Positions 17,468-26,132 of a DNA stretch of 64,000 bases are shown piece after piece. Positions within the stretch are counted from its first letter, which is position 1; each line of letters begins with the position of its first letter. The translations under genes were made by a program, and so were the position numbers. A model generated the notes under the pieces. The model had not been told where the DNA came from, ran no database searches, and saw only the letters and a program-made list of their open reading frames with translations. The stretch is from Paenibacillus_AP thailandensis (GTDB lineage: Bacteria > Bacillota > Bacilli > Paenibacillales > Paenibacillaceae), in assembly GCF_042685365.1 (NCBI RefSeq), contig NZ_JBHUMY010000001.1, forward strand, positions 496,001 through 560,000, read 5' to 3'.

Positions 17468-17626
17468 ATGGCCAACAAACGAAAACAAGACGCCAAAGCT
17501 GCCGTACAATCGACAAGGTTGAACACGATGCCTGTGCCGGGCGCTGACGATACGGAGTTTTCGGCGGAGGAAGCGGCTCAAGCGTTCCGCGACAACAATA
17601 ACGCCGAGAGCAAGCGCCGCACGTAA
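17468..17626 (+). CDS. Gamma-type small acid-soluble spore protein-like
   Basis: A 52-residue, very hydrophilic protein with a basic start (MANKRKQDAKAA) and the segment DDTEFSAEEAAQAFRDNNNAESK. The TEF-x-x-E and spaced Ala/Gln/Arg/Asn residues resemble the repeat of gamma-type SASPs (SspE), a glutamine/asparagine-rich amino-acid store of the spore core. ATG at 17468 follows AAGGAGG at 9 nt. A SigG-like promoter precedes it and a good terminator follows, so it is a single-gene unit divergent from the TOMM precursor. The family call is tentative because only one repeat is present. Confidence 0.55.
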   Translation: MANKRKQDAKAAVQSTRLNTMPVPGADDTEFSAEEAAQAFRDNNNAESKRRT

Positions 17627-17646
17627 ACGAACCACCGAAGACAAAC

Positions 17647-17692
17647 GAAGCGCACCGATCTCCGGCATCAGCCGGGTCCTGCGCTTCTTTTT
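17647..17692 (+). terminator. Intrinsic terminator of the SASP-like gene
   Basis: GAAGCGCA (17647-17654) pairs with TGCGCTTC (17680-17687), with an inner CCGG/CCGG stem, followed by TTTTT. Located 20 nt after the stop codon. Confidence 0.8.
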
Positions 17693-17747
17693 GATCCCCG
17701 GCTTTGCGGATTGCCCATTATTGCGGCCCGCATGGCCGCTCCGCAAC

Positions 17748-17797
17748 AAAAAGAACAGCAACCCTTCTCCTAGCCGGGAGAAGCGGTTACTGTTCTT
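17748..17797 (-). terminator. Intrinsic terminator of the fucose operon
   Basis: On the minus strand AAGAACAGTAACC-G-CTTCTCC pairs with GGAGAAG-GGTTGCTGTTCTT, a 20-bp stem with one bulged G and a CGGCTA loop, followed by TTT. It lies 20 nt after the aldolase stop. Confidence 0.85.
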
Positions 17798-17816
17798 TAA
17801 AGGCGGTTATCGGTTA

Positions 17817-18485
17817 TTACGACTTCAACCGTTGAAGCAAGTTGATGCGATAGGCTTCGCTTTCCAAGCCTTGAATTTCCTTATACTCCTCGGCGGTGAG
17901 CGCTTTCGGCACGCCGACGCTTTTGGCCAGCAAATAAATCCGCGCGCTTTCCTCCACCACCTCCGTCCGGTAAAACGCTTCGCGCAAATTTTTCCCGACC
18001 GTGACCAAGCCGTGGTTTTCCAGCAGCAGCGAATTGTGGTCGTTTAATTTAGCCGCAACCGCTTCAGCCAGCACGTTTGTCGTCGGAACGACATAAGGGA
18101 CGAACCCGACGTCGCCGACCAGCGCCGCCTGGTCGGGAAACAGCATCGGAAGCTTGCTCTCGACAAGAGTTAAAGCGATGCAGTGAGCCGGATGCGTATG
18201 CACCATCGCCGTTATGTTCGAATTCGCCCGGTAGCCGTATAAATGCATCAGAACCTCGGAGGAAGGCCGGTACGTCCGGTCCAGAATGTCGCCCGAATCG
18301 ACGGCTACCGGTACCCATTGCTCCGGTTCGATATCCTCAAAGGCGAAGCCGCTTGGCGATATATACATCGTGTCGCCGCTTCTGGCGCTTATATTGCCTC
18401 CGGGGCCGACGACAAGCCCCTTTTGCACGATTTTTTTGGCGTAGACGCTTAGCTCAAGCCGCAGCTTGTAGTCATCATGTGCCAT
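17817..18485 (-). CDS. fucA: Class II aldolase, probable L-fuculose-1-phosphate aldolase
   Basis: A 222-residue zinc-dependent class II aldolase. GGNISAR binds the phosphate, SSEVLMH provides the catalytic Glu, HTHPAH (about residues 94-99) and ENHG give the zinc-binding histidines. It cleaves fuculose-1-phosphate to dihydroxyacetone phosphate and L-lactaldehyde. It is the last gene of the isomerase-kinase-aldolase operon, 89 nt after the kinase gene. Rhamnulose-1-phosphate aldolase activity is possible because the kinase looks RhaB-like, but the L-fucose isomerase next door supports fucose. Confidence 0.8.
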   Translation of the reverse strand: MAHDDYKLRLELSVYAKKIVQKGLVVGPGGNISARSGDTMYISPSGFAFEDIEPEQWVPVAVDSGDILDRTYRPSSEVLMHLYGYRANSNITAMVHTHPAHCIALTLVESKLPMLFPDQAALVGDVGFVPYVVPTTNVLAEAVAAKLNDHNSLLLENHGLVTVGKNLREAFYRTEVVEESARIYLLAKSVGVPKALTAEEYKEIQGLESEAYRINLLQRLKS

Positions 18486-18574
18486 CGCTTCATCCCCGCT
18501 CCCTTTTCATCGTATTCGAACATGAAGTCCGTAAAATTATGGCGGCTGCGCTTCGCGCCCCGGCCTCCTGATCG

Positions 18575-20068
18575 TTAAGCGATAGTCCGGGTAAGCTTGG
18601 CGTACTTTTCGTAGGAGGCCTGCCACTGATTGCCGGTATGGCCCGGTTCGTACGTAGCAGGGGGAAACGAACGTCCGACAATCTCGCGAATTTCGTTTAA
18701 TCCGCTAATTTCCCCGTGCGCCGACGCTTGGACAAGCAAGTTGCCGATTGCCGTCGCTTCGACCGGTCCGGCAATAACGGGCCTGCCGGTCGCTTCGGCC
18801 GTTAACCGGCACAGCAGCTCGTTTTGAACTCCGCCGCCGACCATATGAATGACCGGAAAGCTTTGCCGCGTCAGCAGCTCCAGCTCTTCAAGCGTCTGCC
18901 GGAACTTGAGCGCCAGGCTATCCAGAATGCACCGTACGATCGCGGCTTTCGTCTGCGGCACCGCTTGCCCCGTCTCACGGCAATAATCCTGCACACGACG
19001 CGGCATATCCCCGGGAGCCAGGAAAGATGGGTGAGCCGGATCCACGAAGCTTTGATGTCCCGGCTCCCTCTCCGCCAGCTCCTGAAGCTGGGCGTAGGAC
19101 CAGTTTACGCCTTCCCCGCTCCAATGCCTTTTGCACTCCTGCAGCAGCCATAATCCCATAATGTTTTTGAGCAGCACGGTTTTGCCGAAAGCTCCGCCTT
19201 CATTCGTATACCCGAGCCGCCCGCTTTCCGGCGTAATGACGGGGCTCTCGCGCTCCACCCCCATAAGCGACCAGGTGCCGGTGCTGATGTATGCGAACGG
19301 TCCGCTCCCGGCGGGCGCCACCGCGATGGCCGAAGCCGTGTCGTGGGAAGCGGCGTTAATGACCGTGAGGCGCCCGGTCTGAAGCTCCTCCCGTACGGAT
19401 GGCGCAAGCTCCCCCAGCACATTGCCGGGCATGACGACGTCCGGGAACAGCCGGGCCGGTATGCCAAGCGCCTTCATCGTTTCGCCCGACCAATCCCGAA
19501 CATAAGGGTCAAGCAGTCCGCTTGTGCTGGCAATGCTGTATTCGGCCGCCCGTTCGCCCGTTAAAAAATAATTGAGCAAGTCCGGCGTAAAGAGCAGCGT
19601 GTCGGCAAGATCAACCAGCGGTTTGTTCCGCTGCAGCATAGCGTAAAGCTGAAAGACGGTGTTGATCTGCATGATCTCGATGCCCGTCAACGCATACAGC
19701 CGTTCTAACGGAAGACGTTCCGCGGCCAGCTCGGGCACGCCGTTCGTTCGCCCATCCCGGTAATGGTAAGGAATTCCCAGCAGCGAACCGTTCCGGTCGA
19801 GCAGTCCGAAATCGACGCCCCATGTGTCCACCGCAACCGACACGCCCGATCCGCCCGTCTCCCGTTGAAAGCTTCGAATGCTGTGCAGCAGCTCCGCATA
19901 TAGTCGGGGGAAATCCCAATGCAGCCCCGATCCGAGCCGAACCGGCTCGTTTTCAAACCGGCGAATTTCGCGGAGCTGCAGCCGCGAGCCGTCATAATGC
20001 CCCAGCATCGCCCTGCCGCTGCTCGCCCCGTAATCGACGGCCAACATGTTTAATGTCTTATTGCCCAT
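18575..20068 (-). CDS. FGGY kinase, RhaB-like, probable L-fuculokinase role
   Basis: A 497-residue FGGY sugar kinase. The N-terminal LAVDYGASSGRAM is the first phosphate loop, VDTWGVDFGLLD includes the catalytic Asp, ASHDTASAI and GGGVQNELLCRLTAEATGRPV belong to the ATP domain. The overall sequence resembles rhamnulokinase (RhaB) more than E. coli FucK. With FucI and an aldolase in one operon it should phosphorylate L-fuculose to L-fuculose-1-phosphate. A ribosome site (GGAGG) precedes the ATG at 20068, 35 nt after the isomerase stop. Confidence 0.82.
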   Translation of the reverse strand: MGNKTLNMLAVDYGASSGRAMLGHYDGSRLQLREIRRFENEPVRLGSGLHWDFPRLYAELLHSIRSFQRETGGSGVSVAVDTWGVDFGLLDRNGSLLGIPYHYRDGRTNGVPELAAERLPLERLYALTGIEIMQINTVFQLYAMLQRNKPLVDLADTLLFTPDLLNYFLTGERAAEYSIASTSGLLDPYVRDWSGETMKALGIPARLFPDVVMPGNVLGELAPSVREELQTGRLTVINAASHDTASAIAVAPAGSGPFAYISTGTWSLMGVERESPVITPESGRLGYTNEGGAFGKTVLLKNIMGLWLLQECKRHWSGEGVNWSYAQLQELAEREPGHQSFVDPAHPSFLAPGDMPRRVQDYCRETGQAVPQTKAAIVRCILDSLALKFRQTLEELELLTRQSFPVIHMVGGGVQNELLCRLTAEATGRPVIAGPVEATAIGNLLVQASAHGEISGLNEIREIVGRSFPPATYEPGHTGNQWQASYEKYAKLTRTIA

Positions 20069-20103
20069 CGGCGACGCCTCCGATCGTATCCATATGCCGA
20101 AAG

Positions 20104-21894
20104 TTATTTATAAAGAGGCCCGAACGCGGAGCATGCCCGGAAATCGGCCGATTCCGGCGACTCCGTGCCGAAGGAGCCCCAAACGCGCGGCCGGAATATT
20201 TGCTCTTCCGCTACGTTATGCATGGCAACCGGAATGCGAAGAATCGATGCCAGCGTTATCAAGTCCGCTCCGATATGGCCGTAGCTGAAAGAGCCGTGAT
20301 TGGAGCCCCATTGATCCATCACCGAATAGACGTCTTTGAACGCTCCCTTGCCCGTCAGCACCGGAGCGAACCAAGTCGTCGGCCATGTCGGGTCCGTCCG
20401 CTTATCGAGCGCATCGTGAATGTCCGCAGGAAGCTCGACCGTGTAGCCTTCTGCGATTTGCAGCGCCGGTCCGAGCCCTTTGACGAGATTGAGGCGCGAC
20501 ATCGTAATCGGCATTCCGCCTTTGGTCGTGTAGTCGGTGGAGAAGCCGCCGCCGCGGAAATATTCGACCGAAGCCGGACGGAATAAAGTCGCTTCCAGGC
20601 AAGCCTTCGCTTCCGCATCCGTGATTTCCCAATACGGCTTCATCGCCGGCTGTCCGTCCCTGGTCTGCTCGCCCGTTCCGTCCAGCGCCGCCGAACCGGA
20701 ATTGATCAAGTGAAGCAAGCCGTTTGACGCACGGCCCTCCAATGTGTAGCCGGTAACGCGTTTCACCGCTTCCGGACTCCAGTAGGTCCGAACGTCCGCG
20801 AATACTTGCGCCGTATTGGTCAGGAGATGGCCGAACAACATGACGACGCCGTTCAGGCTGTCGTTTTCGGTAGCCATCAAATAAGGAGCGCGGCGGCCGT
20901 TCCAATCGAAGGAGGAGTTCAACACGGTTTCCATGAAATCGCCGTTCGGGAAATGGTCCGTCCATTGGCGCTGCCCTTGAAAACCGGCCAAAATCGCGTT
21001 ATGCCCCTGCGCCTCCTCCGCGAAACCAAGCTCGGCAAGCTTCGGATTGCCGGCCATCAGATCGCGGCCGATCATCGTCATTTTCACGACCGTTTCCCAG
21101 TCGGCGTCTTTTTTCCCGCGGGACGCTTGAAGCGCTTCCGGGTTATTGTCGGCTCCTTCCTTGCAGTTCTCCTTCACCCATTGCAAAGCGAGCTCGTACT
21201 CGTCTTTATCGTATATTTCTTCTTCAATGCGGCGGATGATTTCCGAGCTGTCCACATATTCGTTCCGCATTCCCAAATATTCTTGAAAAAATTGATCGTT
21301 CACGATGGACCCGGCGATCCCCATCGATACGGAACCGATCGACAAATACGATTTGCCGCGCATTAGCGCCGCCGCAAGTCCCGCCCGCGCGAATCGGAGC
21401 AGCTTCTGTTTCACGTCCTGCGGTATTTCCGTCGTGCCCGCATCCTGGACGTCCGTTCCGTAAATGCCGAAAGCGGGCAGCCCTTTCTGCGCGTGCGCGG
21501 CCAGAACGGCCGCCAAATAGACCGCTCCCGGACGCTCGGTCCCGTTGAATCCCCATACCGCTTTAGGCGTGAACGGATCCATGTCCATCGTTTCGGTGCC
21601 GTAACACCAGCAAGGCGTGACCGTAATTGAAACGCTTACATTTTCGCGGCGGAATTTATCCGCGCAAGCGGCCGATTCGGCCACTCCGCCGATCGTAGTG
21701 TCGGCCACGACGCATTCAACCGGCTCTCCGTTCGGATAACGGAGCTCCGAGGAGAGAAGCTTGGCGGCCTCCTTTGCCATATTCATCGTTTGCTCTTCGA
21801 GCGACTCGCGCACTCCTTTGCGCCGCCCGTCAATCGTCGGACGAATGCCGATTTTCGGAAAACCGTCTTTCCACCTATAGCGATTTTGGTCCAT
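20104..21894 (-). CDS. fucI: L-fucose isomerase
   Basis: A 596-residue ketol isomerase that converts L-fucose to L-fuculose with Mn2+ in the cytoplasm. Length and the segments KIGIRPTIDGRRKGVRESLE, SITVTPCWCYG, GTDVQDAGTTEIP and SNHGSFSYGHIGAD match FucI; the Glu of MATENDSLNG, the nearby Asp and the His of SNHGS are the expected metal ligands. ATG at 21894 follows AGAGAGGGG; a longer frame would run 23 residues into the promoter. First gene of the fucose operon, with an operator-like GTTATCGGTAAC directly at the predicted transcription start. Confidence 0.93.
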   Translation of the reverse strand: MDQNRYRWKDGFPKIGIRPTIDGRRKGVRESLEEQTMNMAKEAAKLLSSELRYPNGEPVECVVADTTIGGVAESAACADKFRRENVSVSITVTPCWCYGTETMDMDPFTPKAVWGFNGTERPGAVYLAAVLAAHAQKGLPAFGIYGTDVQDAGTTEIPQDVKQKLLRFARAGLAAALMRGKSYLSIGSVSMGIAGSIVNDQFFQEYLGMRNEYVDSSEIIRRIEEEIYDKDEYELALQWVKENCKEGADNNPEALQASRGKKDADWETVVKMTMIGRDLMAGNPKLAELGFAEEAQGHNAILAGFQGQRQWTDHFPNGDFMETVLNSSFDWNGRRAPYLMATENDSLNGVVMLFGHLLTNTAQVFADVRTYWSPEAVKRVTGYTLEGRASNGLLHLINSGSAALDGTGEQTRDGQPAMKPYWEITDAEAKACLEATLFRPASVEYFRGGGFSTDYTTKGGMPITMSRLNLVKGLGPALQIAEGYTVELPADIHDALDKRTDPTWPTTWFAPVLTGKGAFKDVYSVMDQWGSNHGSFSYGHIGADLITLASILRIPVAMHNVAEEQIFRPRVWGSFGTESPESADFRACSAFGPLYK

Positions 21895-21928
21895 CGTAAT
21901 TCCCCTCTCTAACGGAAATAGAATTAGA

Positions 21929-21940
21929 GTTACCGATAAC
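21929..21940. promoter_or_regulatory. Operator-like dyad before fucI
   Basis: GTTACCGATAAC is a near-palindrome (one mismatch) that fits the same 12-bp pattern as the sites at 2247-2262 and 11103-11114. It overlaps the likely start of transcription of the fucI operon, so binding would repress it. The regulator may be the window's LacI protein or a paralogue. Confidence 0.5.
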
Positions 21941-21943
21941 ACT

Positions 21944-21972
21944 ATCCTACATGGTATATCCATGATTTACAA
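21944..21972 (-). promoter_or_regulatory. Probable promoter of the fucose operon
   Basis: On the minus strand TTGTAA (21972-21967), a 17-bp spacer and TAGGAT (21949-21944) make a weak sigma-A promoter, 50 nt before the fucI ATG. The operator-like dyad follows at the start site. Confidence 0.45.
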
Positions 21973-22058
21973 GCAAAAGTTCATTGGAAACCGGCTAGGC
22001 ACGATAGAATCGCCGGGCCAATATACTATAAAAAACCGGAATGGTGGTGTATCGTTGC

Positions 22059-22661
22059 ATGTTAACCTATGCTCCCGGCTATTATTACGGGAATAGACAG
22101 CCTTCCCCTCATTGCTGGACTACGTCTATGGTGAAATTGAACCAAAATCTGCGCGTATTATGGGAACAACATGTGTATTGGACGAGAAAAGCGATGACGA
22201 GTATCGTTGCGGGGCTTCCGGACGAACAAGAGACGCTTAAAAGGCTGCTCCGCAACCCGGCCGATTTCGCCGCGGCGCTGCGGCCTTTCTACGGACCGAA
22301 CGTTGCGAATCGGTTCGCCTCTCTGTTCACGGATCATCTTACGATTGCGGCAGAACTTATTAGAGCGCTGAAATCCGGAAACTCCGCAGCGGCCGCGGAT
22401 GCCCGGAAACGCTGGTTCGCCAATGCCGACGATATTGCGGTTTTCCTAAGCCGGATCAACCCCTACTGGCCCGAAGCGGAATGGAAAAAAATGCTCTATG
22501 AGCATTTGAACCTGCTGGCAAGGGCAGTCTCCGCGCGCCTTTCCGGAAATCATGCGCTATACGTCGAGCTTGGCGATCCCATTGAGCTTCAAGCGCTTGG
22601 AATGGCGGATATGATGACGGCCGGTATCGTCCGGCAGTTCCCTAATGCTTTTATAGCATAG
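22059..22661 (+). CDS. Conserved hypothetical protein, helical, function unknown
   Basis: A 200-residue soluble alpha-helical protein. It resembles a group common in Paenibacillus and Bacillus that is sometimes labelled acetylglutamate kinase, although it has no kinase fold; the label is probably wrong. Recognisable parts are LWEQHVYWTRKAM, RNPADFAAALRPFYG, LFTDHLTIAAELIRA and WFANADDIAVFLSRINPYW, with many conserved Trp and His residues. The N-terminus (LTYAPGYYYGNRQPSPHCWTT) is Tyr/Pro-rich. I chose ATG 22059 because GGTGGTG lies 8-10 nt before it. It precedes a YjcZ-like gene; a sporulation role is only suggested by position. Confidence 0.65.
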   Translation: MLTYAPGYYYGNRQPSPHCWTTSMVKLNQNLRVLWEQHVYWTRKAMTSIVAGLPDEQETLKRLLRNPADFAAALRPFYGPNVANRFASLFTDHLTIAAELIRALKSGNSAAAADARKRWFANADDIAVFLSRINPYWPEAEWKKMLYEHLNLLARAVSARLSGNHALYVELGDPIELQALGMADMMTAGIVRQFPNAFIA

Positions 22662-22801
22662 GCCGTATCCGCCCCGATTATCGTCAATCCGGTTCAGGGC
22701 GAATGACCGGGGGCAAACGCTTCCCCGGCAAACGTCCAATCAACCATGCCTTGCCGAACATACTCTATAGCGTACTCCATTAACGAGGAGGTGCATGAGA
22801 A

Positions 22802-22927
22802 ATGTCAGGTTTCGGTTATGGTTGCGGTTTTGATAGCTTCGCCTTCATTCTGGTGCTTTTCATTCTATTGGTGATCATTGTTTGCGGCTGCGGCTTTTTC
22901 GGCGGTCACGGCTACAAGGGCTGCTAA
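22802..22927 (+). CDS. YjcZ-like small sporulation/membrane peptide
   Basis: A 41-residue peptide: a Gly/Tyr/Cys-rich start (MSGFGYGCGFD), one hydrophobic helix (FILVLFILLVIIVC) and a GCGFFGGHGYKGC tail. This layout matches the YjcZ family of tiny hydrophobic proteins seen in sporulating Bacilli. ATG at 22802 follows GAGGAGG. It has four Cys residues, more than usual, which could allow cross-linking in the spore layers; that is speculation. A perfect hairpin 70 nt downstream ends the unit. Confidence 0.7.
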   Translation: MSGFGYGCGFDSFAFILVLFILLVIIVCGCGFFGGHGYKGC

Positions 22928-22997
22928 TCAAGCGATCGAAACTCTTATGTTCCCGTGTACCCGTCTGGATTCAGCAACAATAAGCATAGGATTGGCT

Positions 22998-23024
22998 CCA
23001 AAGACCCGTTCAACGGGTCTTTGG
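22998..23024 (+). terminator. Hairpin terminator
   Basis: CCAAAGACCCGTT and AACGGGTCTTTGG form a perfect 13-bp stem. The following sequence (CATTTCC) has only a weak T-run. It lies 70 nt after the YjcZ-like gene. Confidence 0.6.
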
Positions 23025-23110
23025 CATTTCCAATCCCCGTTCGCATATTTCAAGAAGCGAAAACGAATCCTAACGAGGAAAAATTTACATAAAACGAGGA
23101 GAATGCTTCA

Positions 23111-23341
23111 ATGTTTATTCTGTTGGCCTACGCCTTTCTGCTGGCTATCGGTTTCTCCATGCTCGTCATTGCCGACCTGATAACCGGGCAAACGGTCGCC
23201 GAATCGCTTAAAAATTTGATCGTCGGGATAAGCCACCTTACGAGCATCGATTTGACGATTATGTTCATCGTTTTAACCATGCCCTTGATTCCGGCTGTGA
23301 AGAGTGTCCGGAAACGCCGGCAATCCGCGCAGAACAAATAA
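23111..23341 (+). CDS. Small two-helix membrane protein, unknown function
   Basis: A 76-residue protein with two predicted transmembrane helices (ILLAYAFLLAIGFSMLVIA and LTIMFIVLTMPLIPAV) and a basic tail (KSVRKRRQSAQNK) that should face the cytoplasm. ATG follows GAGGAG at about 8 nt. It converges with the gerK operon. Similar small membrane proteins occur next to germination genes, but I do not recognise this one and assign no function. Confidence 0.6.
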   Translation: MFILLAYAFLLAIGFSMLVIADLITGQTVAESLKNLIVGISHLTSIDLTIMFIVLTMPLIPAVKSVRKRRQSAQNK

Positions 23342-23372
23342 CGCGGCCAGGCTGACGCCCGGCCGGATTTCG

Positions 23373-24590
23373 TTACTTGCTCTGCTCCTCTTTAAAGGTT
23401 TCGCCCCGCATGCCCGTCCTCCGGAGGAACATGTCGACATGGACTTCCACTCCGCTTTCGGCAAACCGCTTCGGCCAATCCTTCTCCATCGTTTTCCACT
23501 GCTCCGGATAACGATGCCGTACGGTCGTTCCAAAGCCGAATATGTCGCTTTGCTTCTCCTGGGCCGCCTTGACCGCTTCCGTCACCTCTTGCTCCACCAG
23601 CTTCTCCCATTGCTTCTGAAGCTGTTCCAGCGTTTCGCTGCGCCCGGGATCGAGCGCGCAATTGGCCTCTACGACGCTTCCGGTTTCCATAATATCTACG
23701 GCAAACGTTAATTTTCCTTGTTCCAGTTTGGGCTTAACGCCTACTCTCGACCGGGCGACGGAAACGACGACCTCATGCCCGGAATCGCCGCAAGGCACCT
23801 CATATACGGTGTTTTTCAACTCCTTCCGCAGCAGCAGCGCTCCTCTCGCCAGCCTGCCGTCCAGCCAGCCTGCCAGCTTGCCTTCCCGCAGCAGCGACAA
23901 GCCTTGCACTTTCAAAAAGGAGGGCAGTTTGGAATTTTCCAGGTTTTTCGTCGTTTGTCCGGCATTTTCGGCGTCAAATACTCTGATTCCTCCGATAACC
24001 GGAACTCCCGGACCAACGATCTCTCTCACAACCTCGTGTACCGTAGAATCCGCGTTCTCCGCCCATAAATGAGACGACATTCTCGTCCGCTTCGCGATGC
24101 CGATGGCGGACAACCTCTCGAGCGGCGTAATGATGCTAATGACTTTCTCGGCGGTCGCGTCTCTTGCAATCAGGACGGCGGAGTTCATGCGAATCTCATG
24201 CGCTCGTTCGAAAAAATCGAACACCTCAGGCATCCCTTTTCTTGCGATGCTTTCTCCGATAACAACGACCTGGATATGGCCGAAAAATAATCGTCTCGGC
24301 ACCTTGCGCGACACTTTGCGAAGCGCTCCGAACAACGTATCGGCCTTTTCGTTGAATACGACGATCGGCAGCATGTTAGCCCCTCCTTGGCTGCTGCCGG
24401 CGGCTTGCATCGCTCCCGAGTTGACGATTTGAAAAGAAACCCGGTACTGCTGCGAATCCGGGACGGCGTCGATGCCCATCCCGATTACGATGGACATGTC
24501 CCTAAGCTCCCGGCTGTTCCAACACCCCGAAGCGAATACGGCCATGAGCGCGATCATAAGCGGCAGGCCGTATTTCTTCACGCGTTTCAT
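23373..24590 (-). CDS. gerKC: Spore germination lipoprotein GerKC-like (Ger(x)C)
   Basis: A 405-residue lipoprotein of the Ger(x)C family. The signal peptide (MKRVKKYGLPLMIALMAVFASGC) ends in a lipobox, followed by WNSRELRDMSIVIGMGID, the family's typical start. It anchors to the outer face of the inner spore membrane as the C subunit of a nutrient receptor. The gene starts 3 nt after the gerKA stop, with its ribosome site inside the gerKA end. It is the last gene of the B-A-C operon. Confidence 0.92.
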   Translation of the reverse strand: MKRVKKYGLPLMIALMAVFASGCWNSRELRDMSIVIGMGIDAVPDSQQYRVSFQIVNSGAMQAAGSSQGGANMLPIVVFNEKADTLFGALRKVSRKVPRRLFFGHIQVVVIGESIARKGMPEVFDFFERAHEIRMNSAVLIARDATAEKVISIITPLERLSAIGIAKRTRMSSHLWAENADSTVHEVVREIVGPGVPVIGGIRVFDAENAGQTTKNLENSKLPSFLKVQGLSLLREGKLAGWLDGRLARGALLLRKELKNTVYEVPCGDSGHEVVVSVARSRVGVKPKLEQGKLTFAVDIMETGSVVEANCALDPGRSETLEQLQKQWEKLVEQEVTEAVKAAQEKQSDIFGFGTTVRHRYPEQWKTMEKDWPKRFAESGVEVHVDMFLRRTGMRGETFKEEQSK

Positions 24591-24593
24591 CCC

Positions 24594-26132
24594 TTAGCCC
24601 CCTCTCTTGTCATCGCGGGGACGGGCAAACGAGGGACGGCTCGCCATGTTATAGAAGGAGGCGCGAACGAGCGTATCCTTTTGGTCGTCGGTGTATAACG
24701 GCGTAAGCGGCGACATATACGACACGCCGAACGAGCGCAGTCCGCACATATGCGCCACCATCCAAATGCTGAACAACACGATCCCGTAGAAACCGAGCAA
24801 TGCCGCGCACAACATGATCGCGAACCGAATGAGCCGGACGGACAGTGCGACGTTAAACGCGGGCGACGCAAAGCTTGAGATGCCCGTAATGGCCACGACG
24901 ATGACCATGGCCGAAGAGATGATTCCGGCTTCTACGGCGGCTTGTCCCAATACAAGCGCACCCACGATCGAAACCGCTTGGCCGACCGCCCGCGGCAGCC
25001 TTACCCCGGCCTCCCTTAATATTTCGAACGTGACTTCCATAATAAGCGCCTCCACCAAGGCGGGAAAAGGCACCGATTCCCTCTGTGCGGCAAGCGATAT
25101 GATAAGCTGGGTCGGGATGAGCTCCTGGTGGTATGTAATGGCGGCTATGTATATCGACGGCCCGAACATCGAGATAAAAAAAGCGAAATAACGAAGCAAA
25201 CGGATAGCCGTGGCCACGTCCATCCGCTGGTAATAATCTTCCGCCGCTTGGAAGTACATAAAAAACGTCGTCGGCGCAATGAGGACAAACGGCGTCCCGT
25301 CGACGAACACCGCGACCCGTCCTTCCAAAATATTGGCCGCCACCGTATCCGGCCGCTCCGTGTTAAGCAGCGTAGGAAAAGGCGTCATAGCCTGATCCTG
25401 AATAAAGTTTTCGATATAGCCGGATTCCAGAATCGAATCGAAATGAATGTCGTTTATCCTTTTTTTTACTTCCTTTATAATTTTTTCGTTCGCGACGCCC
25501 TTCAAATACATCATCGCGACGTCGGTTCTTGTCACCGTGCCCACCTGCATTTTTTCAAGCCACAGGTTCGAGCTTTTTATCCGGCGGCGCACGAGCGACA
25601 CGTTAGTGCCTATCGACTCGTTGAAGCCGTCCTTCGGGCCCCGTATCACGATCTGGGATGTCGGTTCCTCGATGGACCGGACAGCCCCTCCCTGCGTGCT
25701 GCAGCCGAGCGCGTCCGCATAACCTTCCAGCAGCAGAACCGTGTCGCCGGACAATAAGCCGAGCAGCGCGCCGTCCAAGTCCCGGACGGGTTCTACCCCT
25801 CCGATGGACAGCATGTTCGCCTGAACGGCATCAATCAAAGATTTGCCGCTTGCTGTCTGTTCAACTTCGCCGCCCGACTCGGCGATAAGGGCATGAAGAA
25901 TGAATTCGTTAACCATTAACTTGTCGGTCAGACCGTCCATATAGACGGCAGCCGCTTTCGTCCGCCCGGCTTGCAGCTCGAACCGGCGGATAATCAGATC
26001 CGGACTGGGCCCAAGCTTCTCCCGGATTTGGGCAAGGTTCTCCTCCACTGACTGGCTTAAAGCCATTCGATGCGCCTTCTCCGGATTCGATCCGCCGCCC
26101 CGGTCCGAAGCTCCGTTTTTCATCATCGTCAT
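24594..26132 (-). CDS. gerKA: Spore germination receptor A subunit (GerKA-like)
   Basis: A 512-residue GerA-family membrane protein: a soluble N-terminal half (about 1-290), with the conserved ERPDTVAANILEGRVAVFVDGTP segment, then several transmembrane helices and a cytoplasmic tail. It is the A subunit of a germinant receptor that senses nutrients in the dormant spore. I chose ATG 26132, which overlaps the gerKB stop (ATGA); AAGGAGG lies 4 nt before it, and ATG 26126 is an alternative. The open frame extends far upstream into gerKB but that part is antisense-like and not real. Confidence 0.92.
   Translation of the reverse strand: MTMMKNGASDRGGGSNPEKAHRMALSQSVEENLAQIREKLGPSPDLIIRRFELQAGRTKAAAVYMDGLTDKLMVNEFILHALIAESGGEVEQTASGKSLIDAVQANMLSIGGVEPVRDLDGALLGLLSGDTVLLLEGYADALGCSTQGGAVRSIEEPTSQIVIRGPKDGFNESIGTNVSLVRRRIKSSNLWLEKMQVGTVTRTDVAMMYLKGVANEKIIKEVKKRINDIHFDSILESGYIENFIQDQAMTPFPTLLNTERPDTVAANILEGRVAVFVDGTPFVLIAPTTFFMYFQAAEDYYQRMDVATAIRLLRYFAFFISMFGPSIYIAAITYHQELIPTQLIISLAAQRESVPFPALVEALIMEVTFEILREAGVRLPRAVGQAVSIVGALVLGQAAVEAGIISSAMVIVVAITGISSFASPAFNVALSVRLIRFAIMLCAALLGFYGIVLFSIWMVAHMCGLRSFGVSYMSPLTPLYTDDQKDTLVRASFYNMASRPSFARPRDDKRGG

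Noticed and set aside
16980..17516. A 178-codon version of the TOMM precursor.
   Set aside because: The ribosome site GGAGG and the leader-like start lie at 17231; the extra N-terminus resembles no leader.
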